From Shimia sp. CNT1-13L.2 (lineage in GTDB: Bacteria > Pseudomonadota > Alphaproteobacteria > Rhodobacterales > Rhodobacteraceae): a stretch of 64,000 bases of DNA. The translations under genes and the position numbers were made by a program. Each line of letters begins with the position of its first letter. Within the stretch, counting starts at the first letter, position 1. The stretch lies in contig NZ_JANDJO010000003.1 in NCBI RefSeq assembly GCF_024331145.1, positions 186,001-250,000 of the forward strand. The letters are read 5' to 3'. The notes below the pieces were generated by a model that saw only the letters and a program-made list of their open reading frames with translations, searched no databases and was not told the origin of the DNA. This document shows positions 1-8,651 of the stretch, one piece after another.

Positions 1-1333
1 AGACTTCATCGCTGCCGGCGCGTTTTTCAGGACGGTCAGAGAACAGGATGCGGAACTCTTCGAAACCGAGGTCTTTATAGACAGCCGACAGGAAGCGGAT
101 GAACTCGGCGCATTCGGCACCGATCTGTTCCTCGGTCGAGAAAATGTGCGCATCGTCCTGCGTGAAGCCACGAACACGCATGATGCCGTGCAGTGCGCCT
201 GAAGGTTCGTAGCGGGCACAAGAGCCGAATTCGGCCATGCGCAGGGGCAGGTCGCGGTAGGATTTCAGGCCCTGTTTGAAAATCTCGACGTGACAGGGGC
301 AGTTCATCGGCTTGAGGGCGTTGACGGCCTTTTCGCGTGCGTGTTCCTCGTCAACTTCGACGATGAACATGTTTTCCTGATACTTGTCCCAGTGGCCGGA
401 GGCCTCCCAGAGCTTGCGATCCACGACCTGCGGGGTGTTCACCTCGACATAACCACCGCGTTTCTGAGCGCGGCGCATGTAGTCCTGAAGCATCGTGTAG
501 ATGGTCCATCCGTTCGGGTGCCAGAAGATCTGGCCCGGTGCTTCGGGTTGCAGGTGGAACAGGCTCATTTCGCGGCCAAGGCGACGGTGGTCGCGTTTCT
601 CGGCCTCTTCGAGCATGTGCAGGTGCGCCTTGAGGTCTTCCTTGTTCTTGAAGGCCACGCCGTAGATGCGTTGCAGCATGGCGCGGTCGCTGTCGCCGCG
701 CCAATAGGCACCGGCGACGCTCATCAGTTTGAAGGCGTCTGCCGGGATCTGGCCGGTGTGCTGTAGGTGCGGGCCGCGGCAGAGATCCTGCCAGTGGCCG
801 TGCCAGTACATGCGCAGCGGTTCGTTGCCCGGAATGGCATCGATCAGCTCGACCTTGTAGGGCTCGTTGTTGGCTTCGTAGAATTTCACTGCGCGGTCAC
901 GATCCCAGACCTCGGTGGTGACGGGATCGCGGCGGTTGATGATTTCCTTCATCTTCTTTTCGATGTCGCCCAGATCTTCGGGGGTGAAGGGCTCTTCGCG
1001 ATCGAAGTCATAGTACCAGCCGTTTTCGATGACCGGACCGATGGTGACTTTGACATCGGGCCAGAGTTCCTGAACGGCGCGGGCCATGACGTGCGCGCAA
1101 TCGTGGCGGATCAGCTCGAGCGCTTCGGCGTCATTGTCCTTCATGGTGTTGATCGCGATGGAGGCATCGGCATCGATCGGCCACTGGAGATCCCAGTGTT
1201 TGCCATCGACCGTTGCAGAGATCGCTTTCTTGCCAAGGGAGGTGGAAATGGATGCTGCCACTTCGGCAGGGGTGATGCCGCTCTGGTAAGAACGTGCATT
1301 GCCATCGGGGAAAGTCAGGGAAATATCGGCCAT
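1..1333 (-). CDS. thrS: threonyl-tRNA synthetase (5' part; C-terminus beyond window)
   Basis: Class II aminoacyl-tRNA synthetase that charges tRNA-Thr in the cytoplasm. About 444 residues of a usual 640-650 are visible; the rest lies left of base 1. In order: an N-terminal TGS domain (about residues 1-62), the editing domain with [11 protein letters not shown] near residue 80 and a later C-R-G-P-H segment, then the start of the catalytic core with MNCPCH, whose first Cys (about residue 345) matches the family zinc ligand. The start at 1333 gives [11 protein letters not shown], the usual beginning, with a GAGGAG stretch just upstream. It is divergent from the next gene. Identification is firm; only the truncation by the window edge limits it. 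Confidence 0.97.
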   Translation of the reverse strand, partial: MADISLTFPDGNARSYQSGITPAEVAASISTSLGKKAISATVDGKHWDLQWPIDADASIAINTMKDNDAEALELIRHDCAHVMARAVQELWPDVKVTIGPVIENGWYYDFDREEPFTPEDLGDIEKKMKEIINRRDPVTTEVWDRDRAVKFYEANNEPYKVELIDAIPGNEPLRMYWHGHWQDLCRGPHLQHTGQIPADAFKLMSVAGAYWRGDSDRAMLQRIYGVAFKNKEDLKAHLHMLEEAEKRDHRRLGREMSLFHLQPEAPGQIFWHPNGWTIYTMLQDYMRRAQKRGGYVEVNTPQVVDRKLWEASGHWDKYQENMFIVEVDEEHAREKAVNALKPMNCPCHVEIFKQGLKSYRDLPLRMAEFGSCARYEPSGALHGIMRVRGFTQDDAHIFSTEEQIGAECAEFIRFLSAVYKDLGFEEFRILFSDRPEKRAGSDEV

Positions 1334-1607
1334 CAGCCTCAAGCTCCTCGTCAGTTTGGCGCCCACGGAACGCCCGGTTGCGGGTATATGGTTCGGGCGC
1401 GTTTTGCGCCTTTGGCTGTGGCAAGTCAAGTGGTCACTTGGCGAGGGGGCATGCACCGGAGGAAATGTGGTTTGTGTGCCGATGTATGCAAAGATAGTTT
1501 CTAAGGCGTTGAAAAGGTGAGGTAATATTTTTTGGAGATCAGGCCGGACTGTTGCAGGATAGTCGGCTGGGTATGGATGGATGCAGCGCAATCAGGAGAC
1601 CGAACAC

Positions 1608-1853
1608 ATGGCCGAATACAATCCGAATTTCGAACTGACCATTGATGATATTGATCTTATTGAAAGCGCATTGCGGCAGACCAAGGAAGCCTATTCGCAA
1701 CAGCACATTGAATTGTTTGACGAGGCAGGCACGCCGAACGAGGAGGCGATCCAGCTGGATGAGACCATGAAGCAGATTCAGGATCTGTTGGGGCGCATTC
1801 ATAATCAGAAGGTTTTCTTCCGCCCGCGGGAAGAGGTGTATATCGGCGGGTAA
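1608..1853 (+). CDS. small conserved protein, unknown function
   Basis: Encodes 81 residues starting MAEYNPNFELTIDDIDLIE. An in-frame ATG exists at 1581, but 1608 is preceded by AGGAG at a normal distance, so it is preferred. The protein is acidic and looks helical, ends in FFRPREEVYIGG, and has no signal peptide, membrane segment or cysteine. I recognise no catalytic motif and assign no function. It stands alone between divergent thrS and the hydrolases, 70 bases ahead of the next gene. Codon use and the clean ribosome site support a real gene. Confidence 0.75.
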   Translation: MAEYNPNFELTIDDIDLIESALRQTKEAYSQQHIELFDEAGTPNEEAIQLDETMKQIQDLLGRIHNQKVFFRPREEVYIGG

Positions 1854-1923
1854 CGCCTCTTGCGGCGTCGAAGGCTTGCGGGTCTATTGGGGCAAAGCCA
1901 ACAAGACCACGCGAGGGAGCGCA

Positions 1924-2682
1924 ATGGGGCAGACCGCATTTCTTGAAACAGACAAGGGCCGCAGGCTGGCCTATCACAAGACCGAGGGCGCAGGGCCGAC
2001 GGTCGTGTTCCTTGGCGGGCTAAAGTCCGACATGGAAGGGACCAAGGCCGTCCACCTTGAGGCCTGGGCCAAGGCGCGGGGGCAGGCGTTTCTGCGGTTT
2101 GACTATTCCGGCCATGGCGAGAGTTCCGGGACGTTCGAAGAAGGATGTATCGGGGATTGGCACGAAGACACGCTGGCCGCGGTTGCGGCGTTGACCGATG
2201 GCCCGCTTGTCGTAGTGGGGTCATCGATGGGTGGCTGGCAGGCGCTTTTGCTGGCGCGGGCGGTGCCGGAGCGGATTGCCGGTATGGTGACAATCGCGGC
2301 AGCGCCGGACTTTACCGAAGATGGCTATTGGGCGAACTTTACTGACGCGCAGAAGGCTGACCTTGAAAGCGTCGGGCATGTTGAATTGCCGTCGGACTAT
2401 ATGGAGCCCTACATCATCACCAAGCGGATGATCGAAGACGGGCGTGCGCAACTGGTTCTGCGGGCGCCTCTCGCGCTCGATTTTCCGGTGCGTTTTCTTC
2501 AGGGAACGGCCGATACGGCGGTCTCGACCGAGACGGCGGTTCGCCTGTTGGAACATGTCTCTGGTGACGATATTCGCCTGACTTTGGTGAAGGATGCGGA
2601 TCACCGGTTCTCGGATGGTGATTGTCTTAATCTGATAGAAAAGACGGTTCAGAAGGTGATTGAACGATCAGTAGTTGACTAA
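1924..2682 (+). CDS. alpha/beta hydrolase (ABHD10-like)
   Basis: 252-residue serine hydrolase of the alpha/beta fold, probably a cytoplasmic esterase or thioesterase; the substrate is unknown. Seen: the oxyanion-region strand FLGGLKSDMEG, RFDYSGHGESSG, the nucleophile elbow GSSMGGW, a likely acid in QGTADTAVS and the catalytic His in DADHRFSD near the C-terminus. The order and spacing resemble the ABHD10/palmitoyl-thioesterase-like bacterial family. The start at 1924 follows GAGGGAGC; the longer reading frame from 1876 has no ribosome site. The stop overlaps the start of the next gene (TAATG at 2680-2684), so the two are probably translationally coupled. Confidence 0.85.
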   Translation: MGQTAFLETDKGRRLAYHKTEGAGPTVVFLGGLKSDMEGTKAVHLEAWAKARGQAFLRFDYSGHGESSGTFEEGCIGDWHEDTLAAVAALTDGPLVVVGSSMGGWQALLLARAVPERIAGMVTIAAAPDFTEDGYWANFTDAQKADLESVGHVELPSDYMEPYIITKRMIEDGRAQLVLRAPLALDFPVRFLQGTADTAVSTETAVRLLEHVSGDDIRLTLVKDADHRFSDGDCLNLIEKTVQKVIERSVVD

Positions 2683-3446
2683 TGCGAACATTTGGGCGTT
2701 TTCTGGGGCGGGTTCTTCTTGCGCTGGTCGTTCTGGGGCTCGGGGCCTGGTTTCTTGTCCCGCGCGAGCATATTTCGGTGGTGCCGACCTTTGATGAGAC
2801 GTCGATCGGACCTGATGTGGATACCTACCTCGCATCACGGGAGATGCCCTTTAGCGATCTGACCGCAGGTGTGCAGAAACGCGTGGTCTGGCATGGCGCG
2901 GCGGGCGATGTGACGCCGGTATCCATTGTTTATGTGCATGGGTTTTCTGCAACCTCCGAAGAAATCCGTCCTGTTCCTGATCGCGTGGCGGAACGTCTGG
3001 GCGCGAACCTTGTCTATACGCGGCTGCAAGGGCATGGGCGGCCCGGTGCCGCATTGGCAGAGGCCACGGCGCAGGGCTGGATGAATGACTTTGCGGAGGC
3101 TGTCGAGATCGGGCGGCGTGTCGGTGAGCGGGTCGTCGTGATGGCAACCTCTACCGGCGGGACGCTGGCGGCGGAAGCGGCGCTTCAGGATGCGCTCATG
3201 GAGGATGTGGCGGGGATCATTTTCGTGTCGCCGAACTTCGCCATTGGTGATCCGGCTGCTGCGGTGCTGACAATGCCGGGGGCACGTGACGTCGCCGGTG
3301 CATGGGGCGCACCGGCCGAGGTGAGTTCCGTCACTGTCGGAGCCGGTGATGACCCAAATGCCCATGTGATCGCGGGGGACATCATGTCACCCGGAATGAA
3401 CGATCTTTCGATTGAGGGATTCATTATTTGGATTAATGGCTTGTGA
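2682..3446 (+). CDS. membrane-anchored alpha/beta hydrolase, C-terminus abnormal
   Basis: 254 residues. A hydrophobic N-terminal segment (about residues 9-26) suggests a membrane anchor or uncleaved signal. YVHGFSATSEE and LQGHGRPG are typical early alpha/beta-hydrolase segments, and ATSTGGT is the nucleophile elbow with Ser flanked by Thr. After about residue 190 the sequence becomes a low-complexity Ala/Gly/Val stretch, and no Asp/His pair in the usual context is visible. The protein ends far shorter than family members of roughly 320 residues. The 3' end may therefore be frameshifted or deleted and the enzyme inactive. It overlaps the upstream hydrolase start-to-stop and is followed 12 bases later by the VOC gene. 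Confidence 0.7.
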   Translation: MRTFGRFLGRVLLALVVLGLGAWFLVPREHISVVPTFDETSIGPDVDTYLASREMPFSDLTAGVQKRVVWHGAAGDVTPVSIVYVHGFSATSEEIRPVPDRVAERLGANLVYTRLQGHGRPGAALAEATAQGWMNDFAEAVEIGRRVGERVVVMATSTGGTLAAEAALQDALMEDVAGIIFVSPNFAIGDPAAAVLTMPGARDVAGAWGAPAEVSSVTVGAGDDPNAHVIAGDIMSPGMNDLSIEGFIIWINGL

Positions 3447-3458
3447 GGCGAAGTTAAA

Positions 3459-3902
3459 GTGATGATGGAGCAGCGTGTCAGCCTGATTACCCTTGCGGTT
3501 CGTGATCTGGAACGATCTGCCGCCTTTTACGAGGTCCTTGGATGGACGCGGGTTCAAAGCCCCGATGGGGTGATTGCGTTTGACCTGCTTGGCCAGACGC
3601 TTGGGCTTTATCCGCGTGAGGATCTGGCAGACGAGTTGGGAATCCCCGTCGATGCCATTGGCGGTTTCTCGGGGGTGACGCTGGCGCATAACGTGCGCAA
3701 CAAGGAGGATGTTGCCCCTCTGATTGAGCGCGCCATCGAGGCCGGAGGGCGGCCCCTGAAAACGGCACAGGATGTGTTCTGGGGCGGGTTTCACGGCTAT
3801 TTTGCTGATCCCGACGGGCACGTTTGGGAGATCGCCTGGAACCCGTTTTCGCCGCTATCTGTTGCAGGTGCGTTTCGGTGGAACGGTTACGAGGGTGAAT
3901 GA
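3459..3902 (+). CDS. VOC (glyoxalase/bleomycin-resistance fold) family protein
   Basis: 147 residues with one vicinal-oxygen-chelate module: the N-terminal strand and helix VSLITLAVRDLERSAAFYEVLGW, central DLLGQTLGLYPR, and C-terminal GYFADPDGHVWEIAWNP, where the Glu/His positions bind metal in active members. The substrate cannot be told from sequence. The start may be GTG 3459 or the ATG codons at 3462/3465; GAGG at about 3445 fits the first. It lies in the same direction and close behind the two hydrolases, so it may be co-transcribed. Confidence 0.85.
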   Translation: MMMEQRVSLITLAVRDLERSAAFYEVLGWTRVQSPDGVIAFDLLGQTLGLYPREDLADELGIPVDAIGGFSGVTLAHNVRNKEDVAPLIERAIEAGGRPLKTAQDVFWGGFHGYFADPDGHVWEIAWNPFSPLSVAGAFRWNGYEGE

Positions 3903-3988
3903 GCGCCCTGTCTGTTGATCTTTACACGTCCTGTGGCACACTGATCTTGCAGCCGCCAGAAGCTGTGATGTGAGAGGGACGAGTAGAC

Positions 3989-4699
3989 ATGCAGGAACCA
4001 TTGGTTCTGCTTCCGGGCATGATGTGTGACGCGCGGGTGTTTGGCCCGCAGATTGCCGAGCTTTCTTCCGAGTTTGTTGTCACCTGTGCACCGATTACAC
4101 AGGGTGACCGGATCGAAGAGATTGCCGCGGGGCTTTTACCGCTCTTGCCAGAAAAATTTGCCCTAGCTGGGTTGAGCATGGGCGGCATCGTCGCGATGGA
4201 GATTTTGCGCCGTGCACCGGATCGGGTGTCACGTGTGGCGTTGATGGATACCAATCCGCTTGCCGAGACACCGCAGAGTTCGACAGCTTACGAACCGATG
4301 ATCGTGGGCGCACGGGCAGGGCGGTTGGACCAGGTGATGCGTGATTTCATGCGGCCCGAGTTCCTTGCGCCCGGGCCAGACCGTGAAGCGATCCTGGAGA
4401 TGGTGGTGGATATGGGCGTCTATCTCGGGCCTGATATCTTCATCCAGCAGGTGCGTGCCTTGCAGCGGCGCCTTGACCAGCAGCGGACCCTGCGCACGAC
4501 GAAAGTTCCCGCGTTGGTGATGTGTGGCGAGCACGACGGGCTGACACCGGTGAAGCGTCACACTTTCATGGCGGATCTCATTCCCTATGCGGAATTGAAG
4601 ATTATCGAGGGGGCAGGGCACTTGCCGACGCTTGAGCAGCCTGCGGCAACGACAGCTGCGTTGCGAGAATGGATGCGGCAACCCTACGTTCTGCAATAA
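3989..4699 (+). CDS. alpha/beta hydrolase (carboxylesterase/BioH-like)
   Basis: 236-residue soluble hydrolase. Begins MQEPLVLLPGMMCDARVFGPQ, giving the oxyanion loop near residue 9; the nucleophile elbow is GLSMGG near residue 60, the acid lies in CGEHDGLTPV and the catalytic His in GAGHLPTLEQP near the C-terminus. The triad is complete. The architecture is that of the broad carboxylesterase family that includes BioH, but there is no biotin context here and the substrate is unknown. A strong bidirectional terminator follows, separating it from convergent phaZ. Confidence 0.87.
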   Translation: MQEPLVLLPGMMCDARVFGPQIAELSSEFVVTCAPITQGDRIEEIAAGLLPLLPEKFALAGLSMGGIVAMEILRRAPDRVSRVALMDTNPLAETPQSSTAYEPMIVGARAGRLDQVMRDFMRPEFLAPGPDREAILEMVVDMGVYLGPDIFIQQVRALQRRLDQQRTLRTTKVPALVMCGEHDGLTPVKRHTFMADLIPYAELKIIEGAGHLPTLEQPAATTAALREWMRQPYVLQ

Positions 4700-4700
4700 A

Positions 4701-4723
4701 AAAGGGGCCGCTGGGGCCCCTTT
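4701..4723. terminator. bidirectional intrinsic terminator
   Basis: Nine-base arms AAAGGGGCC and GGCCCCTTT around a five-base loop, with A-rich and T-rich flanks on both sides. It sits between the convergent hydrolase and phaZ and can serve both. Confidence 0.85.
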
Positions 4724-4743
4724 GAAACGTTGTTTCGTGCGGT

Positions 4744-6027
4744 TTACGCTGCCGCGTTCTTGTTGGCAGGTTTCTTGGACGCGGCTTTCTTGGGCGCTGC
4801 CGAGTTGGCGTCGATAAAGTCGAGAACCAGCGGACGAATGTTGTTGCGCCAGCTTTTGCCTGCGAAAATACCGTAGTGGCCTGCACCCGGTTCAACATGG
4901 CTAGCCTTCTTGTCGTCCGACAGGCCGGTGCAGAGATCAAGCGCGGCAACGCATTGGCCCGGTGCGGTAATGTCGTCCTTGGCACCTTCGACGGTTTTCA
5001 CGGCCACTGTGGTGATCTTGCCGATATCGACCTTACGTCCAGCAACGACGAACTCGTTGTTGCCGATTTCGGCGTTTTTGAAGATGCGTTCAACCGTCGA
5101 AAGGTAGAATTCGGCCGGCATGTCCATGACGGCGAGGTATTCATCATAGAAACGGTTGTGGGCGTCGTGATCGGAGGCTTCGTCGCGGACCACGCGCATG
5201 ATCTGGTCGCGGAACGCCTTGGAGTGGCGATCAGAGTTCATCGACATGAACGACGCGAGTTGCAGGAGGCCCGGATAGACCTTGCGGCCGACGCCGGGGT
5301 ATTTGAAGCCGACGCGCTGGATCATCATTTCCTCGAGTTGGCCCATGGTGACACGGTGGCCAAAGTCGGTGACGTCGGTCGCGGCGGCGTTCGGATCGAT
5401 CGGGCCGCCGATCAAGGTCAGCGAGCGCGGTTGTGCCTTGGGGTCTTCCTCGGCCAGATAGGCAGTTGCAGCAAGGGTCAGCGGGGCGGGCTGGCACACG
5501 GCGATCACGTGGGTGTCGGGGCCAAGCTCTTTCATGAAGTCGACGAGATAGAGGGTGTAGTCCTCGATGTCGAATTTGCCTTCGGAGACAGGAATGTCAC
5601 GCGCGTTATGCCAATCGGTCACGTAGACTTCACAATTGACGATCAGGCTTTTGACCGTAGAGCGCAGCAGGGTGGCATAGTGGCCGGACATCGGGGCAAC
5701 CAGAAGGATCTTGCGCGGCTGTTCTTCGCGGCCGGCGACATTGAAGTGGATCAGATCGCCGAAGGGGCGCTCGACCACGGTTTCGATGTTGACGAGGTGA
5801 TCCTTGCCGTCTTCGCAGGTGAAAGTGCGAATACCCCAGTCAGGCTTGACCACCATGCGTTGGAATGTGCGCTCGGTCACTTCGCCCCATGCGGCCATCC
5901 ATTGCAACCCAGGGTTAGGCATCCAGGAGAAGATAGGGTAGGATGCCATAGCGAGAGCAGATGCCCCCATCCATTGGTTCGTGTTACGGATGGTTTCCAT
6001 CATGTCGTACGTGGCCATATAGCGCAT
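4744..6027 (-). CDS. phaZ: intracellular polyhydroxyalkanoate depolymerase
   Basis: 427 residues. Hydrolyses intracellular PHB granules to release 3-hydroxybutyrate oligomers. The sequence matches the PhaZ family along its length: N-terminal RYMATYDMMETIRNTNQW, VAPMSGHYATLLR, and the pocket VCQPAPL with the catalytic Cys at about residue 178 in place of a lipase-box Ser. The C-terminal GAGHYGIFAGKSWR holds the catalytic His, and a Lys/Ala-rich tail follows. The start is fixed by AGGAG six bases before ATG 6027. It is divergent from phaC and shares an intergenic region with a PhaR-type inverted repeat. Confidence 0.96.
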   Translation of the reverse strand: MRYMATYDMMETIRNTNQWMGASALAMASYPIFSWMPNPGLQWMAAWGEVTERTFQRMVVKPDWGIRTFTCEDGKDHLVNIETVVERPFGDLIHFNVAGREEQPRKILLVAPMSGHYATLLRSTVKSLIVNCEVYVTDWHNARDIPVSEGKFDIEDYTLYLVDFMKELGPDTHVIAVCQPAPLTLAATAYLAEEDPKAQPRSLTLIGGPIDPNAAATDVTDFGHRVTMGQLEEMMIQRVGFKYPGVGRKVYPGLLQLASFMSMNSDRHSKAFRDQIMRVVRDEASDHDAHNRFYDEYLAVMDMPAEFYLSTVERIFKNAEIGNNEFVVAGRKVDIGKITTVAVKTVEGAKDDITAPGQCVAALDLCTGLSDDKKASHVEPGAGHYGIFAGKSWRNNIRPLVLDFIDANSAAPKKAASKKPANKNAAA

Positions 6028-6097
6028 TGGCGTCTCCTATCTGCCCCGAGCTATACTGCGGGGATAAGTTGCCCGGTTGGGAAGGGCGTGTGTCATG

Positions 6098-6108
6098 CTG
6101 CGTAGCAG
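6098..6108. promoter_or_regulatory. PhaR-type operator upstream of phaC/phaZ
   Basis: CTGCGTAGCAG, an exact CTGC-N3-GCAG inverted repeat lying 24 bases before the phaC ATG and 71 bases before the phaZ start. PhaR of Paracoccus is known to bind TGC-rich sites of this form. The phaR gene is nearby at 8652-9197. Confidence 0.65.
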
Positions 6109-6132
6109 CGAGAATAGGGCTAATTTTTGAAT

Positions 6133-7926
6133 ATGACAACTAAAGAGAATGCCGCAGGCGCGAATCTCGAACAAATGAACGAGAACCTCGCCCGTGTTGA
6201 AGAGCTTTCAAAGCGCCTTGTCGACGTTATGACCCACCGCAAACCGCTGCGCCGGGACCTCAATGCGCCGGACGAAGAAGTTTTTGTTGGGGCCGCCAAC
6301 GCTTATATGCAGGCGATGGTGCAGAATCCTGGCAAGATGATTGAGCATCAACTCGAGTTCTGGACAAAGTCGGTGAAGCACTTTGTCGATGCGCAGCACA
6401 TGTTGCTTCAGGGGCGACTAGAAGCCGCAGAAGACGAGACCCCAACTGATCGTCGTTTCTCCAACCCGCTCTGGCAGACACATCCCTACTTCAATTTCAT
6501 CAAGCAGCAGTACATGCGCAATGCCGAAGCGATCCGCAACGCGGTGGCCGATGTTGAGGGCGTCGAAGGCAAGGATCGCCAGCGTCTCGAGTATTTCTCG
6601 CAGCAGATCATCGATATGATGTCGCCGACCAACTTCCTTGGCATGAACCCGGATGTTCTGGAGAAGGCCATCGAGACTGAAGGGGCATCGCTTGTCAAAG
6701 GGCTTGAGAACCTGATTTCGGATCTGGAAGCAAACAATGGCGAACTTGTTGTCCGTCTGGCCGATGAAGAAGCGTTCGAGATCGGTGGTAATATTGCGAC
6801 CATGCCGGGTAAGGTTGTGTTCCGCAACCGCATGTTCGAATTGATCCAGTATACGCCGACCACGGAAACCGTGCATGAAGTGCCGCTGATTATCTTCCCG
6901 CCCTGGATCAACAAGTATTACATTCTGGATCTCAAAGAGCAAAACAGCATGATCAAATGGGCGGTGGACCAGGGCTACACCGTTTTCATCGTCAGCTGGA
7001 TCAACCCGGACCGGTCCTATTCCGATGTAGGGATGGACGACTATATCGAGGACGGCTTCCTGACAGCGATCAGTGAGGTGAAGAAACTTACAAAGCAGAA
7101 GCAGGTCAACGCTGTTGGCTATTGCATTGCGGGGACGACCCTGCACCTGACGCTGGCGCTCATGAAGAAGCGCGGAGACAAATCGGTCAAGTCGGCCACC
7201 TTCTTTACCACGCTGACGGACTTTGTTGATCAGGGGGAGTTCACGCCGTTCCTGCAGGACGACTTTATCGATGGTATTGATGACGAGATTGATGACGAAG
7301 GCATTCTGCGTTCGTTCATCATGCAACGGACCTTTTCCTTCCTGCGATCCAATGACCTTATCTACGGTCCGGCCATCAAGAGCTACATGATGGGAGAGGC
7401 ACCGCCGGCGTTTGATCTCTTGTATTGGAATGGTGATGGATCGGGTCTGCCGGGTAAAATGGCGCATCAGTATCTGCGTCGCTTGTGTCAGGCAAACGAG
7501 TTCGTGAAAGACGGTGTCAACTTTTGCGGTGAGACACTGCACATTTCGGATGTCGATATTCCGATTTGCTCGGTGACTTGCGAGACCGACCACATTGCGC
7601 GGTGGAAAGATTGCTACCAGGGGTTCCAGCAAACCAAGAGCCGTTCGAAAACCTTCATCGTGTCCGAGTCCGGCCATATCGCCGGTATCGTGAACCCGCC
7701 GTCGAAAAAGAAGTACGGCCACTACACGAACAAGGATGTGAAGGGATCGGCGGATGAGTGGATGGAAGGTGCGGAGTTCCACGAGGGATCGTGGTGGCCG
7801 CGCTGGGACACCTGGCTGTCATCGCGGTCTGGTAAGCAAATTCCGGCACGCGAACCGGGTGATTCGGATCACCCCGCCTTGTGTGATGCGCCCGGCACCT
7901 ATGTTCGTGTTCTCGCAACACGCTGA
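6133..7926 (+). CDS. phaC: class I poly(3-hydroxyalkanoate) synthase
   Basis: 597 residues. Polymerises 3-hydroxybutyryl-CoA into PHB at the granule surface. The catalytic triad is visible: Cys331 in the lipase-like box GYCIAGT, Asp486 in CETDHIARW and His515 in SGHIAGIVNPP. The N-terminal PhaC_N domain covers about residues 75-280, and the length is typical of class I. ATG 6133 is preferred to TTG 6127; no strong ribosome site is visible, so translation may be modest. It is divergent from phaZ and followed by phaP and phaR in the common alphaproteobacterial order. A PhaR-type operator overlaps the promoter region. Confidence 0.97.
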   Translation: MTTKENAAGANLEQMNENLARVEELSKRLVDVMTHRKPLRRDLNAPDEEVFVGAANAYMQAMVQNPGKMIEHQLEFWTKSVKHFVDAQHMLLQGRLEAAEDETPTDRRFSNPLWQTHPYFNFIKQQYMRNAEAIRNAVADVEGVEGKDRQRLEYFSQQIIDMMSPTNFLGMNPDVLEKAIETEGASLVKGLENLISDLEANNGELVVRLADEEAFEIGGNIATMPGKVVFRNRMFELIQYTPTTETVHEVPLIIFPPWINKYYILDLKEQNSMIKWAVDQGYTVFIVSWINPDRSYSDVGMDDYIEDGFLTAISEVKKLTKQKQVNAVGYCIAGTTLHLTLALMKKRGDKSVKSATFFTTLTDFVDQGEFTPFLQDDFIDGIDDEIDDEGILRSFIMQRTFSFLRSNDLIYGPAIKSYMMGEAPPAFDLLYWNGDGSGLPGKMAHQYLRRLCQANEFVKDGVNFCGETLHISDVDIPICSVTCETDHIARWKDCYQGFQQTKSRSKTFIVSESGHIAGIVNPPSKKKYGHYTNKDVKGSADEWMEGAEFHEGSWWPRWDTWLSSRSGKQIPAREPGDSDHPALCDAPGTYVRVLATR

Positions 7927-7950
7927 TTTCATGAGATAAACCATCTTTTT

Positions 7951-7961
7951 CTGCATTGCAG
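7951..7961. promoter_or_regulatory. PhaR-type operator 1 of phaP
   Basis: CTGCATTGCAG, an exact CTGC-N3-GCAG inverted repeat in the 130-base leader of phaP. It is the first of a pair spaced 30 bases centre to centre. Confidence 0.75.
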
Positions 7962-7980
7962 CAAGAAAAATCTTGAAATG

Positions 7981-7991
7981 CTGCGATGCAG
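7981..7991. promoter_or_regulatory. PhaR-type operator 2 of phaP
   Basis: CTGCGATGCAG, a second exact CTGC-N3-GCAG site three helical turns after the first. Two extra GCAG half-sites follow at 8006-8009 and 8012-8015. The cluster suggests strong, cooperative PhaR repression of the phasin gene. Confidence 0.75.
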
Positions 7992-8056
7992 AAAGCATAT
8001 TGTTTGCAGATGCAGAAACGAGGGAACGGCCCTCACATCTCAAAAGGATTGAAAAG

Positions 8057-8500
8057 ATGGCTAAGACTCAAGACATGACCGCAATGCTGAAAGACATGAT
8101 GGGCGCATTCCCGGTAGACACCGCTGCCCTGGAAGACGCATTCAAGAACACCGCCTCGCTGAACGAAAAGCTGGCTGGCGTTGCTCTGGAAGCTGCAGAA
8201 AAATCGTCGGAAATCTCGTCGAAGTGGACCAAAGACACCCTGTCGAAACTGGCAGACATGTCGAAAGCCAAAGCCGAGCCGGCCGACTATGCAAAAGCAA
8301 TGACCGATTTCGCTTCGGCTCAAGCTGAAGTTGCTGCCGAGAACATGGCTGCCTTCGCTGAAGTTGCGAAAAAAGTTCAAATGGAAACCGTTGAACTGAT
8401 GATGGCTGCTGGCAAAGACGCAACCGAAGAAGCTCAGGCTGCTGTCAAAAAAGCAACCGACGAAGTTACCGCGGCTGCCAAGAAGGCAACCTCGAAGTAA
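8057..8500 (+). CDS. phaP: phasin (PHA granule-associated protein)
   Basis: 147 residues beginning MAKTQDMTAMLKDMMGAFPVD. Alanine/lysine-rich and helical throughout, with no cysteine and no signal peptide, ending in a charged AAVKKATDEVTAAAKKATSK tail, which is typical of phasins that coat PHB granules. The codon choice is more selective than in neighbouring genes, as expected of an abundant protein. ATG 8057 follows AAGGA at a suitable distance; upstream in-frame codons run through the operator region and are not coding. It has its own promoter with two PhaR sites and a strong terminator right after it. Confidence 0.92.
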   Translation: MAKTQDMTAMLKDMMGAFPVDTAALEDAFKNTASLNEKLAGVALEAAEKSSEISSKWTKDTLSKLADMSKAKAEPADYAKAMTDFASAQAEVAAENMAAFAEVAKKVQMETVELMMAAGKDATEEAQAAVKKATDEVTAAAKKATSK

Positions 8501-8551
8501 GTTCTAGCGATACTACCGGCACCAATTCCTCCCTGTAGGTGCCGATCGCGA

Positions 8552-8580
8552 GGGCGGGCCATTGGCCCGCCCCTTTCTTT
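8552..8580 (+). terminator. terminator of phaP
   Basis: Perfect nine-base arms GGGCGGGCC and GGCCCGCCC around ATT, followed by CTTTCTTT and more T residues. Confidence 0.9.
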
Positions 8581-8612
8581 TTGTTTCCTTTTTCTTCTGC
8601 ACTCGCATAAGC

Positions 8613-8633
8613 TTTTCTGCAGCGCGCAAAAAA
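8613..8633. promoter_or_regulatory. possible PhaR autoregulatory site
   Basis: Arms TTTTCTGC and GCAAAAAA around AGCGC, 19 bases before the phaR start. Seven of eight arm bases pair. The spacing is five rather than three, so this is a weaker match than the phaP and phaC sites. Confidence 0.4.
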
Positions 8634-8651
8634 GATTTCTGGGAGAGGCCC

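Noticed and set aside
4876-6105. 409-residue forward frame opposite phaZ
   Set aside because: Antisense shadow of a firmly identified gene; its His/Val/Asp-rich sequence is what PhaZ codons give on the other strand.
6418-7782. 454-residue reverse frame opposite phaC
   Set aside because: Shadow of phaC; no domain and no ribosome site.
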